Origin: Acetobacter pomorum
Lineage (GTDB): Bacteria; Pseudomonadota; Alphaproteobacteria; Acetobacterales; Acetobacteraceae
Direction of reading: 5' to 3'
DNA: 64,000 bases
NCBI RefSeq assembly: GCF_002738225.1
Contig: NZ_PEBQ01000144.1
Coordinates: forward strand, 1-64,000
Under the pieces are notes generated by a model, which was given only the letters and a program-made list of their open reading frames with translations, was not told the origin of the DNA and made no database searches. The position numbers and the translations under genes were made by a program. Below are positions 6,863 to 16,472 of this stretch, piece by piece; position 1 is the first letter of the stretch; the number at the start of each line of letters is the position of its first letter.

Positions 6863-9661
6863 TCAAAACGGTTTGAGCAAACGGTCAAGGTAATCCAGTT
6901 CCTGCTGTGGGCGCGTGCGGTCTGAATCGCGCCGCCTGAGTTCTTGCTCAATTTCTCTGGCACGCTGGCGGGCCACATTATCTGGAATATGGGTAGAATC
7001 ATCCTCGGCCTGATCCTTGCCTTCGCCCAGCTTACGCCCAAGCGGATCACGCTTGCCGCCCTGTTTGTCTTCCTCCTCCTGATTTTCCGAGGAATCAGAG
7101 GGGGTGCCAGAGCCGTTCTGGCCATCTGATGCACTGCCAGACCCGGAGGACCCATCAGACGGGCTGCCAAGGGCCGGCAAAAAGCTGGGGATACTGTTTT
7201 TGCCGTTGCCTTTGGTGGCATCCTGCATTTGCTGGCGGGTTTTGCGCAGGGCTTCCAGCGTTTTTTCCTCCGCATTGGCGGCGGCGGCATCATCTCCATC
7301 GGCCAGCGCCTTGCGGGCATCCTGCATGCTTTTGCGTGCTTCATCAAAAGCGCCGGGAGTTTTGCCGGTCAGGTCTTTAAATTCGTCTTTCAGTTCATCC
7401 AGCGCATGTTCCAGTGCGTGCTGCATGGCGCGTTCACTGCGGCGGGCAGCAGCCTGAGCCTCGGCTTTGGCCGGATCAGGCATGGCGGGCGGGGCTTCGG
7501 GGTGCGCGGGCGGAGGGGGGGGAGGTGATGTGCCTTCCGAACCCGGAGGCATGGGCAGGCCAAGGCGGCGCAACAGTTCGGCTGTAGGCATGTTGGCGTA
7601 ATCGGCCTCACCATCGCCATCATCTGCCAGATCACTTTGTTTCTGAGCCTGTGCCTTCAGGTTTTCATCAAGGCGAGATTGCGCATGGTCTAGCAAGGTG
7701 GTCTGTTTGCTGGTGAGATCATGCAGGGCGGCCACCTGTTCACGCATTTTCTGCTGCGCCATCATCTGCTGGGCAAGATTGGCCATATCCTGCGGCGTGG
7801 CGTTGCGCATGCGCTCGGTGGCGTTTTCCATATCCTGCAAACGCTTGAGCGCTTCATCCGCATGGCCATTGCTGGCATCGGACTGAAGTTGACGCATCAG
7901 GCGAGAAAAAGCCTGATTGCCCGCACTGGTAAAGCCCGGAAGATCGGGAATAACCGTGTGGTCCTTCATGGCCTGATCAGCCAGTGCCTGCATTTTGCGG
8001 CTGATGGCGCTTTGCAGGGTTTTCAGCCTATCTTCCAGCTCCTGCTGGGCCTGTTGCCCCTGCTGCCCATCCTGGCGCATGTGCTGGAGCTGCTGGGCCA
8101 CAGCAGCCTGCGCAGCCCGCACATCAATAGAGGCCTGCGCACTGGCATCATCCCCCTTGCGGCGGTCTTCTATATCCAATGCCAGATCCCACAGCAGATT
8201 GGTGGCGCCTGCGCGGGCCGTGGCTGTATCTGTCAGGTTGTTTTCCAGCATGGCCACCACGCTGCTGAGTGCCAGCAGCATGCTGGTATGTTCACGCACA
8301 GGGCCGGGCGCATCGGCCAGAGCTTCCAGATCTGCGGCGGTATCCTGCCGGCTTTCCTGCCCCAGCGCAAAGCGCTTACGCACATCCAAAAGGGCACGGG
8401 CAATGGGGGAATGAAAAGTGCGTGCCCCCATACGGAATGTGGCCGGTGCGCTTTTGCCCTCATGCCCGCTGACAGATGTTGCAATTACCCGGCCGGTTAC
8501 GGTTTCACCCGCCCATGGGTCTTCTGACAGATCGGGGCTGATAGCGCCTTTTATAGATTTGGGATGGCCGACAAGCGGGAGGGGAATGCTCAGCGTGCGT
8601 TCCGGCCCCCGTTTGGCGTGCGCCAGATGCAGTTCCACCTTAAGGGATGCCAAACCGTAAGCGTGGCTGGCCTCATACGGCAAAAGTGTGCGCCATTCTT
8701 CCTTGCGGGGAGAGCCGGGGTTTGGGCCCCATTGCACGGTCGGGTCTGCATCTGGCAGCACGGTTACGGGCCATTGCGCCAATGTGCGGCCGCGGCCCGT
8801 CAGGCGCACGGTGCCGGAATGATCAAGCACCACATCCAGTTTCCAGCTATGGGCATCCAGCTTGTGGCGTGCGGCATCATGCAGCACCATGCCGCCCTGT
8901 TCCCGCAAGGTGGGGTGGGATGCCAGACCGGTGACAATAACGGTAAGGTGTGCCCCTTGTGGTGTTTGGGGCGGTGTTTTGAGATTGCCCAGAAAAACTG
9001 GGACATCTGGCGCATAAGTGGGCGGGGTTATCCATGCCTCTACATGCGGGAAGGGCACATCGGGGTCATCCCGCCCCGGAATAAATCCGGCAAGGATACG
9101 CCCCGGCGCGGAGGACCCTGCAATCCCGGCTGTGCTAGCAAGGGCCGCCACCAGCACCCATGTTCCAATCTGCCGCATGCGGCCTTTGGGCCAAAGGTGC
9201 GGAAGCCCCACCCGCAATGTGCCAAGTGAGGCCAGAATGCGCTGCTGGTGCGCCTGCCATAAGGTGGTGGAGCTTTGTGAGGCTGCGCCCGCAGGGTGAT
9301 CTGTCAGCGTAGCAAGGGGGCGATTATGCAGGCCAGATGCCTGTTCAATCCGCCGGTCCACCTCGTTTGGGGTGGGGGGTGCAAGGGTTTCAATATCTTT
9401 GTGCAGCCGCCAGCCACATAGGCTCAGCCACCCGGCTACCAGTAGCAGCCGAACGCCATCTGGCAAATGCTGGGGAATACGCAGCAATGCGGCTACACAG
9501 TAAATACCCAGCAGGGCAAGAGTGGGCTGAAGCGCAGGCCACAGCCGTTCTATCCGCAAAACAATGGCGGCGTGGCGGCGTGCGGTGGCAAGGCGTTCCG
9601 CCAGCGCTCCATCCTCAGCGGTGGAGGCGGTCAGGGATTGGTGCAGACCGCCTTTGTTCAT
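6863..9661 (-). CDS. TIGR02302/DUF4175-family membrane protein
   Basis: A 932-residue protein with two N-terminal hydrophobic segments (about residues 45-85), a further hydrophobic segment near 165-185, a beta-rich middle region, and a long C-terminal half dominated by Gln/Ala/Met-rich helices with predicted coiled coil. The Pro-run around GTSPPPPPPAHPE separates low-complexity helices, and the tail is charged and disordered (ENQEEEDKQGGKRDP). This architecture and its place directly after lysA match the alphaproteobacterial TIGR02302 family, whose biochemical role is not established. Its ATG overlaps the lysA stop by 4 bp (ATGA), so it is translationally coupled to lysA. An envelope role is plausible from the membrane anchor. 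Confidence 0.82.
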   Translation of the reverse strand: MNKGGLHQSLTASTAEDGALAERLATARRHAAIVLRIERLWPALQPTLALLGIYCVAALLRIPQHLPDGVRLLLVAGWLSLCGWRLHKDIETLAPPTPNEVDRRIEQASGLHNRPLATLTDHPAGAASQSSTTLWQAHQQRILASLGTLRVGLPHLWPKGRMRQIGTWVLVAALASTAGIAGSSAPGRILAGFIPGRDDPDVPFPHVEAWITPPTYAPDVPVFLGNLKTPPQTPQGAHLTVIVTGLASHPTLREQGGMVLHDAARHKLDAHSWKLDVVLDHSGTVRLTGRGRTLAQWPVTVLPDADPTVQWGPNPGSPRKEEWRTLLPYEASHAYGLASLKVELHLAHAKRGPERTLSIPLPLVGHPKSIKGAISPDLSEDPWAGETVTGRVIATSVSGHEGKSAPATFRMGARTFHSPIARALLDVRKRFALGQESRQDTAADLEALADAPGPVREHTSMLLALSSVVAMLENNLTDTATARAGATNLLWDLALDIEDRRKGDDASAQASIDVRAAQAAVAQQLQHMRQDGQQGQQAQQELEDRLKTLQSAISRKMQALADQAMKDHTVIPDLPGFTSAGNQAFSRLMRQLQSDASNGHADEALKRLQDMENATERMRNATPQDMANLAQQMMAQQKMREQVAALHDLTSKQTTLLDHAQSRLDENLKAQAQKQSDLADDGDGEADYANMPTAELLRRLGLPMPPGSEGTSPPPPPPAHPEAPPAMPDPAKAEAQAAARRSERAMQHALEHALDELKDEFKDLTGKTPGAFDEARKSMQDARKALADGDDAAAANAEEKTLEALRKTRQQMQDATKGNGKNSIPSFLPALGSPSDGSSGSGSASDGQNGSGTPSDSSENQEEEDKQGGKRDPLGRKLGEGKDQAEDDSTHIPDNVARQRAREIEQELRRRDSDRTRPQQELDYLDRLLKPF

Positions 9662-11001
9662 GTGGCTTTGGCAAGGTGGAGGGGCACAGTTTCATCCTGC
9701 CACAGTTCTTCAACACTCTGTCTTTGGCGTATCACCTGCCACTGGCCATCTTCAACCAGAACTTCTGCTGCCAGTGGGCGACTATTGTAAGTGGAGCTCA
9801 TAACCGCACCATACGCGCCTGTGTCCAGCAGGGCTATACGTGCATTGCGTGCCAAGGGGGGTAAAAGCCTGTCCCGCGCAAATGTATCTCCACTTTCGCA
9901 CACTGGGCCAACCACATGAGTTAGAGAAACAGGTTGGCTGAACGCCTGCGGTGCCAGCGGCAGAATACCATGCCATGCATCATACATGCTGGGGCGCAGT
10001 AGTTCGTTCATGGCCGTATCCAGCACAAGGAAAGGCACATCCATACCCTGTGCCTTGCGCAGGATCACGCTGCTGAGCAGTACGCCCGCCGGTCCAATGG
10101 GCCAACGCCCAGGCTCAATGGCCAGCTTTACGCCCAGATTACCCAGTTCTGCCTTAATGGCGCCAGCAAGGGCTTCGGGCTGGCCTTCTGTTTCATTGCG
10201 GTAGCAAATGCCAAGGCCACCACCACAATCCACCACACTTACGGCATTGCCCGCAGCACGCACAGTACGCACCAACTCCGCCACGCGGGCATAGGCCGCA
10301 CGATAAGGGGCAGTGGTTAAAATCTGGCTGCCAATATGGGTGGCAAACCCAACAGGCTGCACACCGGGGAGGGTGAATGCATGAGCATACAGCGCTGCGG
10401 CATCCTGAAACGGAATGCCAAATTTGTTGGCTGCCAAACCGGTTGTAATTTTGGCGTGAGTTTTGGCATCCACATCTGGGTTTACGCGCAGGGTGATGGT
10501 GGCCTGCTTGCCCAACCTGGTGGCAATGGCGGAAATGGCTTCCAGCTCTTCCGCGCTTTCCACGTTAATCTGGCCAATGCCGTGGCTAATGGCCTGTTGC
10601 AGTTCGGCATCTGTTTTGCCAACGCCAGAAAACACAATGCGCTTGGCCGGAATGCCGGCCTTTAACGCCCGTGCCAGTTCACCACCGCTGACAATATCGG
10701 CCCCAAACCCTTCCTGACCAATCAGGGTCAGGATCGCCAGATGGTCATTGGCTTTCACGGCATAGTGGATGGAAACATCCAGCCCGGCATTGCGCATGGC
10801 TGTGTGCATACGCCGCATACGCGCGCGCAAGGTGCCAGCACCCAACACCCAGCAAGGCGTGCCAACAGAATCTGCTATGGCGTTCAGGGCCACGCCTTCC
10901 AGCATCAGCCCGCAGGTAGGGTCAACCGTAAGCTGTGGGTGTGTTTGTAACAGTTCTGCCAGTGTGGGGTCGGCATCAGTATAAACAGGTGTTTCGGCCA
11001 T
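9658..11001 (-). CDS. lysA: Diaminopimelate decarboxylase
   Basis: A PLP-dependent, alanine-racemase-fold enzyme making L-lysine from meso-diaminopimelate, the last step of lysine synthesis. The PLP lysine is in HYAVKAND. VDCGGGLG is a phosphate-binding motif, EPGRWPIGPAG follows, and the catalytic Cys region CESGD is near the C-terminus. I place the start at ATG 11001 (MAETPVY), giving 447 aa. A longer form from a TTG at 11052 adds 17 unconserved-looking residues. The gene lies in the order argH, lptM, lysA, TIGR02302, all leftward with small gaps, probably one operon. Confidence 0.93.
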   Translation of the reverse strand: MAETPVYTDADPTLAELLQTHPQLTVDPTCGLMLEGVALNAIADSVGTPCWVLGAGTLRARMRRMHTAMRNAGLDVSIHYAVKANDHLAILTLIGQEGFGADIVSGGELARALKAGIPAKRIVFSGVGKTDAELQQAISHGIGQINVESAEELEAISAIATRLGKQATITLRVNPDVDAKTHAKITTGLAANKFGIPFQDAAALYAHAFTLPGVQPVGFATHIGSQILTTAPYRAAYARVAELVRTVRAAGNAVSVVDCGGGLGICYRNETEGQPEALAGAIKAELGNLGVKLAIEPGRWPIGPAGVLLSSVILRKAQGMDVPFLVLDTAMNELLRPSMYDAWHGILPLAPQAFSQPVSLTHVVGPVCESGDTFARDRLLPPLARNARIALLDTGAYGAVMSSTYNSRPLAAEVLVEDGQWQVIRQRQSVEELWQDETVPLHLAKAT

Positions 11002-11113
11002 GAGGCGTAAGGGCTCTGATTGCAAAGGAGGAGCAGGAGACCATACCGGCAAAGCTGCAGGTATGGTTGGTTACGCGGTGCAGTCTTAAACCAATAAAGT
11101 GTGCACTCTGGTT

Positions 11114-11257
11114 TTATTCATCCGGTGGATACATGCGCGGATAGGTGATCTTGTTTTGTGGGCCGGGTTGGTGCGGTGTGCCTTTTTTGCCGCAGGCCGC
11201 TAGCGGCAAAAACAGAACAGTGGCCAGTGCAAGGCCAAAAATCAGGCGGTAATTCAT
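11114..11257 (-). CDS. lptM: Small lipoprotein LptM (YifL-like)
   Basis: A 47-residue protein starting at ATG 11257, only 4 bp after the argH stop. It has a short signal peptide ending in the lipobox LAAC (acylated Cys 22), directly followed by the hallmark GKKG and a Pro-rich tail (PHQPGPQNK) ending in YPPDE. In proteobacteria the small lipoprotein LptM is encoded between argH or cyaY and the lysA/dapF genes. It binds the LptD-LptE translocon and promotes LptD disulfide maturation. Both the motif and the synteny support the call. The gene is short enough to be missed by automatic gene finding. Confidence 0.85.
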   Translation of the reverse strand: MNYRLIFGLALATVLFLPLAACGKKGTPHQPGPQNKITYPRMYPPDE

Positions 11258-11261
11258 GGCT

Positions 11262-12710
11262 TTACTGCCCCGCTGCGGTGGGTTCTGCGCCCAGAACTTT
11301 CAGCCAGCGCTGAGCCTGTGCGCTCACGTTGCCCGGTGCGGTGCCGCCTTCGCTGGTGCGTGAGGCGATGGAGGCATCTACGCTGAGAACAGAGTAAATG
11401 TCATCCGTAATGCCCGGTTCTTCAGCCTGCATGTCCTGCAATGTCAGATCTGCCAGCCCCACGCCTTTTTCCTCGGCCTTGGCAACCAGACGACCAGTGA
11501 CGTGGTGGGCAGTGCGGAAGGGCACTTTCAGCACCCGTACCAGCCAATCCGCAATATCTGTTGCGGTGGAATAGCCGGAACCTGCCAGTGCGCGCATCTG
11601 GGCGGTGTTGGCCGTCATGTCCCGCACCATGCCATCACACGCAGCAAGGGAGAGGGCGGCAGCATCCGTGGCTTCAAACACGGGTTCCTTATCTTCCTGC
11701 ATATCCTTGGCATAGGCCAAAGGCAGGCCCTTCATCACCGTTAGCAGGCTGACAAGGCTGCCGGTAATGCGGCCAGTTTTGGCGCGTACCAGTTCCGCAG
11801 CATCCGGGTTGCGCTTTTGCGGCATGATGGAGGAGCCAGTGGTGAACGCATCTGAAAGCCGGATGAAAGAGAAAGGTGAGGAACACCAGATCACAATTTC
11901 TTCCGCCATGCGGGAGAGGTGCATGGCCATGATGGACAGCGCAGACAGATATTCCAGCGCAAAATCACGGTCGGAGACAGAATCCAGAGAATTGGCGGTG
12001 GGGCGGTCAAAATGCAGCAGTTCAGCGGTCATCTTCCGGTCAATGGGGAAGGATGTCCCCGCCAACGCGGCAGAGCCCAGCGGGCATTCGTTCAGGCGTT
12101 TGCGTGTGTCTGCCAAACGGCCCCGGTCACGTGCCAGCATTTCCACATATGCCATCAGGTGGTGGCCGAATGTTACGGGCTGTGCGGTTTGCAGATGGGT
12201 AAAGCCGGGCATGGGGGTGGCGGCGTGTTCCTCTGCCCGGCGGGCGAGGGAGCGCATAAGGGCGGCAACCTGCTGGTTCAGCCCATCAATGGCATCACGC
12301 ACCCACAGGCGGAAATCTGTTGCCACCTGATCATTGCGGGAGCGGGCGGTGTGCAGGCGCTTGCCAGGCTCACCAATCCGGTCAGACAGACGGGCCTCGA
12401 TATTCATGTGAATATCTTCCAGTGCTTCGGAAAAGGGGAAGTTGCCAGCCGCAATTTCCTGCCCGATTTCTGTCAGCCCCTTGCGGATGGTGGCTTCATC
12501 CTCCTTGGAGATAATGCCCACATGCGCCAGCATGGCAGCATGGGCCAAGGATCCGGCAATATCCTGCTTCCACATCACCTTATCAAAGCTGATGGAGGCA
12601 TTAATGGCCTGCATGATCTCAGAAGGGCCACCGGCAAACCGCCCGCCCCACTGGACATTGGCGTTTTTTGGGTTTTCCGTTTCCGTGCTGTTCTGGCTGT
12701 TCAGAGACAT
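11262..12710 (-). CDS. argH: Argininosuccinate lyase
   Basis: A 482-aa fumarase/aspartase-superfamily enzyme that splits argininosuccinate into arginine and fumarate. The family signature with the catalytic Ser is present ([12 protein letters not shown]), as are [13 protein letters not shown] and [14 protein letters not shown]. The start at ATG 12710 (MSLNSQN) gives an N-terminus of normal length; a longer reading to 12836 would add 42 residues with no family match. It begins the argH-lptM-lysA-TIGR02302 group, joining arginine and lysine synthesis genes. Confidence 0.94.
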   Translation of the reverse strand: MSLNSQNSTETENPKNANVQWGGRFAGGPSEIMQAINASISFDKVMWKQDIAGSLAHAAMLAHVGIISKEDEATIRKGLTEIGQEIAAGNFPFSEALEDIHMNIEARLSDRIGEPGKRLHTARSRNDQVATDFRLWVRDAIDGLNQQVAALMRSLARRAEEHAATPMPGFTHLQTAQPVTFGHHLMAYVEMLARDRGRLADTRKRLNECPLGSAALAGTSFPIDRKMTAELLHFDRPTANSLDSVSDRDFALEYLSALSIMAMHLSRMAEEIVIWCSSPFSFIRLSDAFTTGSSIMPQKRNPDAAELVRAKTGRITGSLVSLLTVMKGLPLAYAKDMQEDKEPVFEATDAAALSLAACDGMVRDMTANTAQMRALAGSGYSTATDIADWLVRVLKVPFRTAHHVTGRLVAKAEEKGVGLADLTLQDMQAEEPGITDDIYSVLSVDASIASRTSEGGTAPGNVSAQAQRWLKVLGAEPTAAGQ

Positions 12711-12949
12711 GTTAGGCCCTAATTCCGTCCTGCTGCGTAAAATGTGCTCAGGCGTTGGCTTATACTGCCGCGGCGCGGATGCAAAGATGCCACAGTAATG
12801 GCGCGCGCCTTGTGGCGCAAATGCCGGTTTTGGCAACAGGCACGGCAGGGCCGAGCGTGTGGCGGGGCTGTTCTGTGTATTGTGGTGCGGGAAAGGGCTG
12901 TGCCCCGCAGCATTTCTCTGCTTAAAAGCAAGTGAATTTCAGGGAGTTC

Positions 12950-13270
12950 ATGAACATGACAACACCACATAAGCTGACAACCTTTGCCGTGATCGACCCC
13001 GGCCCGAATGTGCTTTTGGAAGTTATTCGCGCAGAAAGCCCCGTTGTGGCAGTTGAGCGTCTGGAAGGTAAAATGCGTGGGCCGGAATACGTGGCCACCC
13101 GCAGCTACGATGTTGGCGGTGAAGAATCGCTCGATGGCGCAGACCCGGCCTATCTGGTATACGAACTGGACGATAGCGGGCTGGACGCAGAAGGTCTGAC
13201 CGGGGAAGATGCAGGGCAGGTGCGCGCGCAGGCCGATCTGGCTGCGGTTGTGGTATCTTCCGCCAAATAA
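12950..13270 (+). CDS. Small acidic protein of unknown function
   Basis: A 106-residue cytoplasmic-looking protein with no signal peptide or membrane segment. It is strongly acidic in its second half (EESLDGADPAY, ELDDSGLDAEG). A single AGGGAG site (2941-2946 offset, that is 12941-12946) serves ATG 12950 or, with better spacing, ATG 12956. It lies 103 bp upstream of the N-formylglutamate amidohydrolase and on the same strand. I recognise no family; the coding pattern and ribosome site make it a real gene. Confidence 0.7.
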   Translation: MNMTTPHKLTTFAVIDPGPNVLLEVIRAESPVVAVERLEGKMRGPEYVATRSYDVGGEESLDGADPAYLVYELDDSGLDAEGLTGEDAGQVRAQADLAAVVVSSAK

Positions 13271-13373
13271 GTTTTCAAAACCCGAACGAGAGTGTTCTGC
13301 GGCATGGCGGAAAAGGGTGCTGATACGCGCATTTTTTCCGCCAACGCTGTACAATATCAGGAGGTGGAAAGGC

Positions 13374-14153
13374 ATGTCTGTTGATCAGGTGCTGATGGCA
13401 GAAAGTTTTGTGGTGCATGGCCGGGATGAAGGTGGCCCCTTTGTACTGGTAAGTGACCATGCAGGCCGTGCCATTCCGCCTGAACTGGGTGATCTGGGGC
13501 TAAGTGCGCAGGAACGCGCGCGCCATATCGGCTGGGATATCGGCATAGATGGCGTGGGCCGCAAACTGGCAGACCTGCTGCCTGCTGTGTTGATTGAGCA
13601 GGTCTATTCCCGCTTGGTCATAGATTGTAACCGTGCCCCCGGCCACCCAACCTCCATCGTGCAGGTAAGTGATGGCACAACAGTGCCGCGTAACCAGAAT
13701 ATCTCGGCGCAGGATCGGGCATGGCGGGAGCAGACAATTCTGCACCCCTATCACGCCCGTATTCGGCAGGAACTGGATGCCCATGTGGCCGCTGGCCGCC
13801 AGACAGTGGTTGTGGCGCTACACAGTTTTACGCCATTCATGCACGGTAAACAGCGCCCGTGGCATGCCGGACTTTTGCATAATCATGATTCCCGGCTGGC
13901 CCGTATCATGATCGCTCTTTTGCAAAAGGATGGCTTGGTGGTGGGGGATAACGAACCCTACGCCCTTACAGATACATCATACTACACTATTCCCCAGCAT
14001 GGTGAGCAGCGTGAACTGCCACATATTGAAATTGAAATCCGGCAGGATCTGATAGCCGATGATGCCGGGCAGACCGAATGGGCAAACCGTCTGGCCCGTT
14101 TGCTGCCACAGGCATGGCAGCAGTTTTGTGAACAGTATGGAGAAAACGCATGA
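13374..14153 (+). CDS. N-formylglutamate amidohydrolase family protein
   Basis: A 259-aa member of the N-formylglutamate amidohydrolase (HutG-like, PF05013) family. Recognisable pieces are VSDHAGRAIP near the N-terminus, HIGWDIGIDGV, VIDCNRAPGH, VALHSFTPFM and IEIEIRQDLI, consistent with a zinc peptidase-like fold with His/Glu ligands. The start at 13374 has an excellent AGGAGG site 9 nt upstream. No other histidine-degradation genes are nearby, so the substrate may be another N-acyl amino acid. It overlaps aroE by 4 bp. Confidence 0.87.
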   Translation: MSVDQVLMAESFVVHGRDEGGPFVLVSDHAGRAIPPELGDLGLSAQERARHIGWDIGIDGVGRKLADLLPAVLIEQVYSRLVIDCNRAPGHPTSIVQVSDGTTVPRNQNISAQDRAWREQTILHPYHARIRQELDAHVAAGRQTVVVALHSFTPFMHGKQRPWHAGLLHNHDSRLARIMIALLQKDGLVVGDNEPYALTDTSYYTIPQHGEQRELPHIEIEIRQDLIADDAGQTEWANRLARLLPQAWQQFCEQYGENA

Positions 14154-15016
14154 CCGCCACAGGTATAGCCAAGCCACAGGTTATTACGGGCAAGGCCAAG
14201 CTGGCGGGTGTTCTGGGCTGGCCTGTTGCCCATTCGCGCTCTCCCGTGCTGCACAATTACTGGTTGCGGCGGTACGGTGTGGATGGTGCTTATGTGCCGC
14301 TGCCGGTTGAGCCAGATGCGTTTGTGGCAGCTGTTCTGGGCTTACAGGCTGCGGGTTTTCGGGGCGCGAATGTGACCATTCCGCACAAGGAAGCTGCTTT
14401 TAAAATTGCGGATATGCTGGACCATTCCGCCCAGCGTGCAGGGGCCGTGAACACGCTTGTGTTTGAAGATGACGGCAAAATCCACGGTTACTCCACCGAT
14501 GGCGCAGGGTTTGTGGCCAGCATGGAAGCCGCAGGCTTAAACCCACCAAAGCAGGCGCAGGCACTGCTACTGGGTGCGGGCGGTGCTGCGCGATCCGTGG
14601 CTGCTGCTTTGCAGGATTGTGGCCTGCGTGTTGCCGTGACCAACCGCACCCAAGGGCGCGCAGAAGAACTGGCAAAAGCCCTGCCGGGGCTGGATGTGGT
14701 GCCGTGGAATGCGTGGGAAGAACGCCTTGGTGCGTTCAGTCTGCTGGTCAACACCACCTCTTTGGGAATGGAAGGTGGGCCGGATGCCAGTTTTCGGCCA
14801 TCCTTGGCGCATGCGGCCAAGGAACTGGTGGTGGCAGATATTGTATATGTGCCCCGCGTAACACCTTTGTTGGCCGAGGCTCAGTCCGCTGGTCTGCGCA
14901 CTTTGGGTGGGCTTGGCATGCTATTGCATCAGGCACGGCTGGGTTTTCAAAAATGGTATGGCGTAAACCCGGAAGTGGATGCCGCAACGGAAGCTTTTGT
15001 GCAGGAAAGTTTCTAA
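14150..15016 (+). CDS. aroE: Shikimate dehydrogenase (NADP)
   Basis: AroE reduces 3-dehydroshikimate to shikimate in aromatic amino acid synthesis. The 288-aa protein shows the substrate-binding SRSPVLHN motif, the catalytic Lys in NVTIPHKE, Asp in YSTDGAGF, the nucleotide-binding GAGGAARS, NRTQGRAEEL, and the late GGLGMLLHQA segment. It is translationally coupled to the amidohydrolase before it (ATGA) and followed by coaE and dnaQ, a layout conserved in alphaproteobacteria. Confidence 0.94.
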   Translation: MTATGIAKPQVITGKAKLAGVLGWPVAHSRSPVLHNYWLRRYGVDGAYVPLPVEPDAFVAAVLGLQAAGFRGANVTIPHKEAAFKIADMLDHSAQRAGAVNTLVFEDDGKIHGYSTDGAGFVASMEAAGLNPPKQAQALLLGAGGAARSVAAALQDCGLRVAVTNRTQGRAEELAKALPGLDVVPWNAWEERLGAFSLLVNTTSLGMEGGPDASFRPSLAHAAKELVVADIVYVPRVTPLLAEAQSAGLRTLGGLGMLLHQARLGFQKWYGVNPEVDAATEAFVQESF

Positions 15017-15032
15017 GGGTTACAGCAAGGGC

Positions 15033-15620
15033 ATGAAAATTCTGGGCCTTACCGGTGGTATGGGCATGGGCAAAAGCACCGTGGCCACTCTATTGCAGCG
15101 TGCGGGCTTACCGGTGTTTGATGCCGATGCCGAAGTGCGCCGCCTGCAGGCAGATCATGGGGCCGCTTTGCCCGCCATAGCCCAACTGGTGCCGCATGCG
15201 GTGCAAAACGGGCATTTGGATAGAGCCGTATTGCGGCAGGCTGTGATAAAACAACCGGCGTTGCTGAAAAAACTGGAACACATTATTCACCCCATGGTGC
15301 GGGCTGCGCGTACACGGTTTTTACGCACGCAACGCTTGCAGGGCGCACAATGCGTAGTGCTGGATATTCCACTGCTGTATGAAACAGGCGCCCAGCGTGA
15401 ATGTGATGATGTGCTGGTGGTGTCTGCTCCACATTGGGTGCAGGCGCGACGCGTAGCCAAAAGGCGGGGCATGCCACCGGCGGAGGCGCGCAAGCTGATA
15501 GCCCGGCAAATGCCAGATGCCCAACGCGTGCGTCAGGCTAGCAAGGTTATCCGCACCGGCGGCAGTATGCGAGAAACAGAGCGGCAGGTGCGCCAGTTCA
15601 TCAGGAGCCTGAGGGCATGA
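15033..15620 (+). CDS. coaE: Dephospho-CoA kinase
   Basis: CoaE phosphorylates the ribose 3'-hydroxyl of dephospho-CoA, the last step of CoA synthesis. A P-loop is seen at the N-terminus (LTGGMGMGKST), then DADAEVRRL, HPMVRAA and the DIPLLYETG strand typical of CoaE. Length is 195 aa from ATG 15033, which has AAGGGC upstream; frames starting earlier overlap aroE and add no conserved sequence. The end overlaps dnaQ by 4 bp (ATGA). Together with panB earlier in the window this gives two steps of the same pathway. Confidence 0.93.
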   Translation: MKILGLTGGMGMGKSTVATLLQRAGLPVFDADAEVRRLQADHGAALPAIAQLVPHAVQNGHLDRAVLRQAVIKQPALLKKLEHIIHPMVRAARTRFLRTQRLQGAQCVVLDIPLLYETGAQRECDDVLVVSAPHWVQARRVAKRRGMPPAEARKLIARQMPDAQRVRQASKVIRTGGSMRETERQVRQFIRSLRA

Positions 15621-16291
15621 AAAGATCCATTCTGTTTGATACGGAAACCACGGGGCTGGACCCGGCAACGGGGGACCGCGTGATTGAAATTGCAGCCCTT
15701 GAACTGGTGGGAGATCTGCCAACAGGGCGAAGCTTTCACACGTTGATAGACCCGGAGCGCGATGTGCCAGAGGAAGCATCTCGCGTACATGGCTTCACGC
15801 GGGCGGATCTGGAAGGCAAACCCAAATTTGCCGAAATTGCAGATGAGTTTCTGGCCTTTGTGGGGGATGACCCACTTATTGCGCACAATGCCCGGTTTGA
15901 CTTTGGCTTTATGAATGCGGAGCTGAAACGCGCAGGCAAAGAAACGCTGGATATGGAGCGTATGGTGGATACGCTGGATATGGCGCGCGAGCGCTTTCCC
16001 GGTATGCCTAACAGTCTGGATGCCTTGTGCCGCCGCTTTGGCGTGGATCTTTCTGCCCGAACCACCCATAACGCGCTGCTGGACTGCAAGCTTTTGGCCG
16101 ATGTGTATGTGGAGCTGATGGGCGGCCGCCAGCACGGTCTTGGGCTGATGGCGGAAGATGGGCAACTGTCCTCTGTAATGTATGAAGGCCCCGTGAACCG
16201 TAAGGTTGTGCGCGTGCAGCCAACACCACAGGAACTGGCTGCCCATGCGGCTTTTGTTGCAGGTTTAAAGGAGCCTGTCTGGGAGCACTGA
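15617..16291 (+). CDS. dnaQ: DNA polymerase III epsilon subunit (3'-5' proofreading exonuclease)
   Basis: A 224-aa DEDDh exonuclease. ExoI is LFDTETTGLD, ExoII is IAHNARFDFGFM, and ExoIII is HNALLDCKLLADVY with the catalytic His, so all metal ligands are present. The C-terminal extension after about residue 175 is where the family binds the polymerase subunit. It follows coaE with a 4-bp overlap. In many alphaproteobacteria secB comes next; here a secreted protein of unknown function follows after about 180 bp. Confidence 0.93.
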   Translation: MKRSILFDTETTGLDPATGDRVIEIAALELVGDLPTGRSFHTLIDPERDVPEEASRVHGFTRADLEGKPKFAEIADEFLAFVGDDPLIAHNARFDFGFMNAELKRAGKETLDMERMVDTLDMARERFPGMPNSLDALCRRFGVDLSARTTHNALLDCKLLADVYVELMGGRQHGLGLMAEDGQLSSVMYEGPVNRKVVRVQPTPQELAAHAAFVAGLKEPVWEH

Positions 16292-16472
16292 CCGCACATT
16301 CAAACCGTGTCGTGAATTCTTGCGAAAAGGGCTTTGCAGGGGCGGGTGGGTATGCCATCCTTGATTCTATAAAAACGTGACAGAATTTACAAAAATGTTT
16401 TGTCAGCCGTTTCCACCGTATTTTACGCTACGGAAAAGGTAAGTTGTTTCAATGAATTCAGGGAGCCCTTTG

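Noticed and set aside
7721..8527. 268-codon plus-strand frame inside the TIGR02302 gene
   Set aside because: It is a shadow of a GC-rich coding strand, with no ribosome site or recognisable domain.
11002..11113. Lysine riboswitch upstream of lysA
   Set aside because: Only about 110 bp separate lptM and lysA and no conserved L-box structure is visible.
12719..13375. 218-codon minus-strand frame opposite the small acidic gene
   Set aside because: It is antisense to a gene with a better ribosome site and coding pattern, and has unlikely composition.
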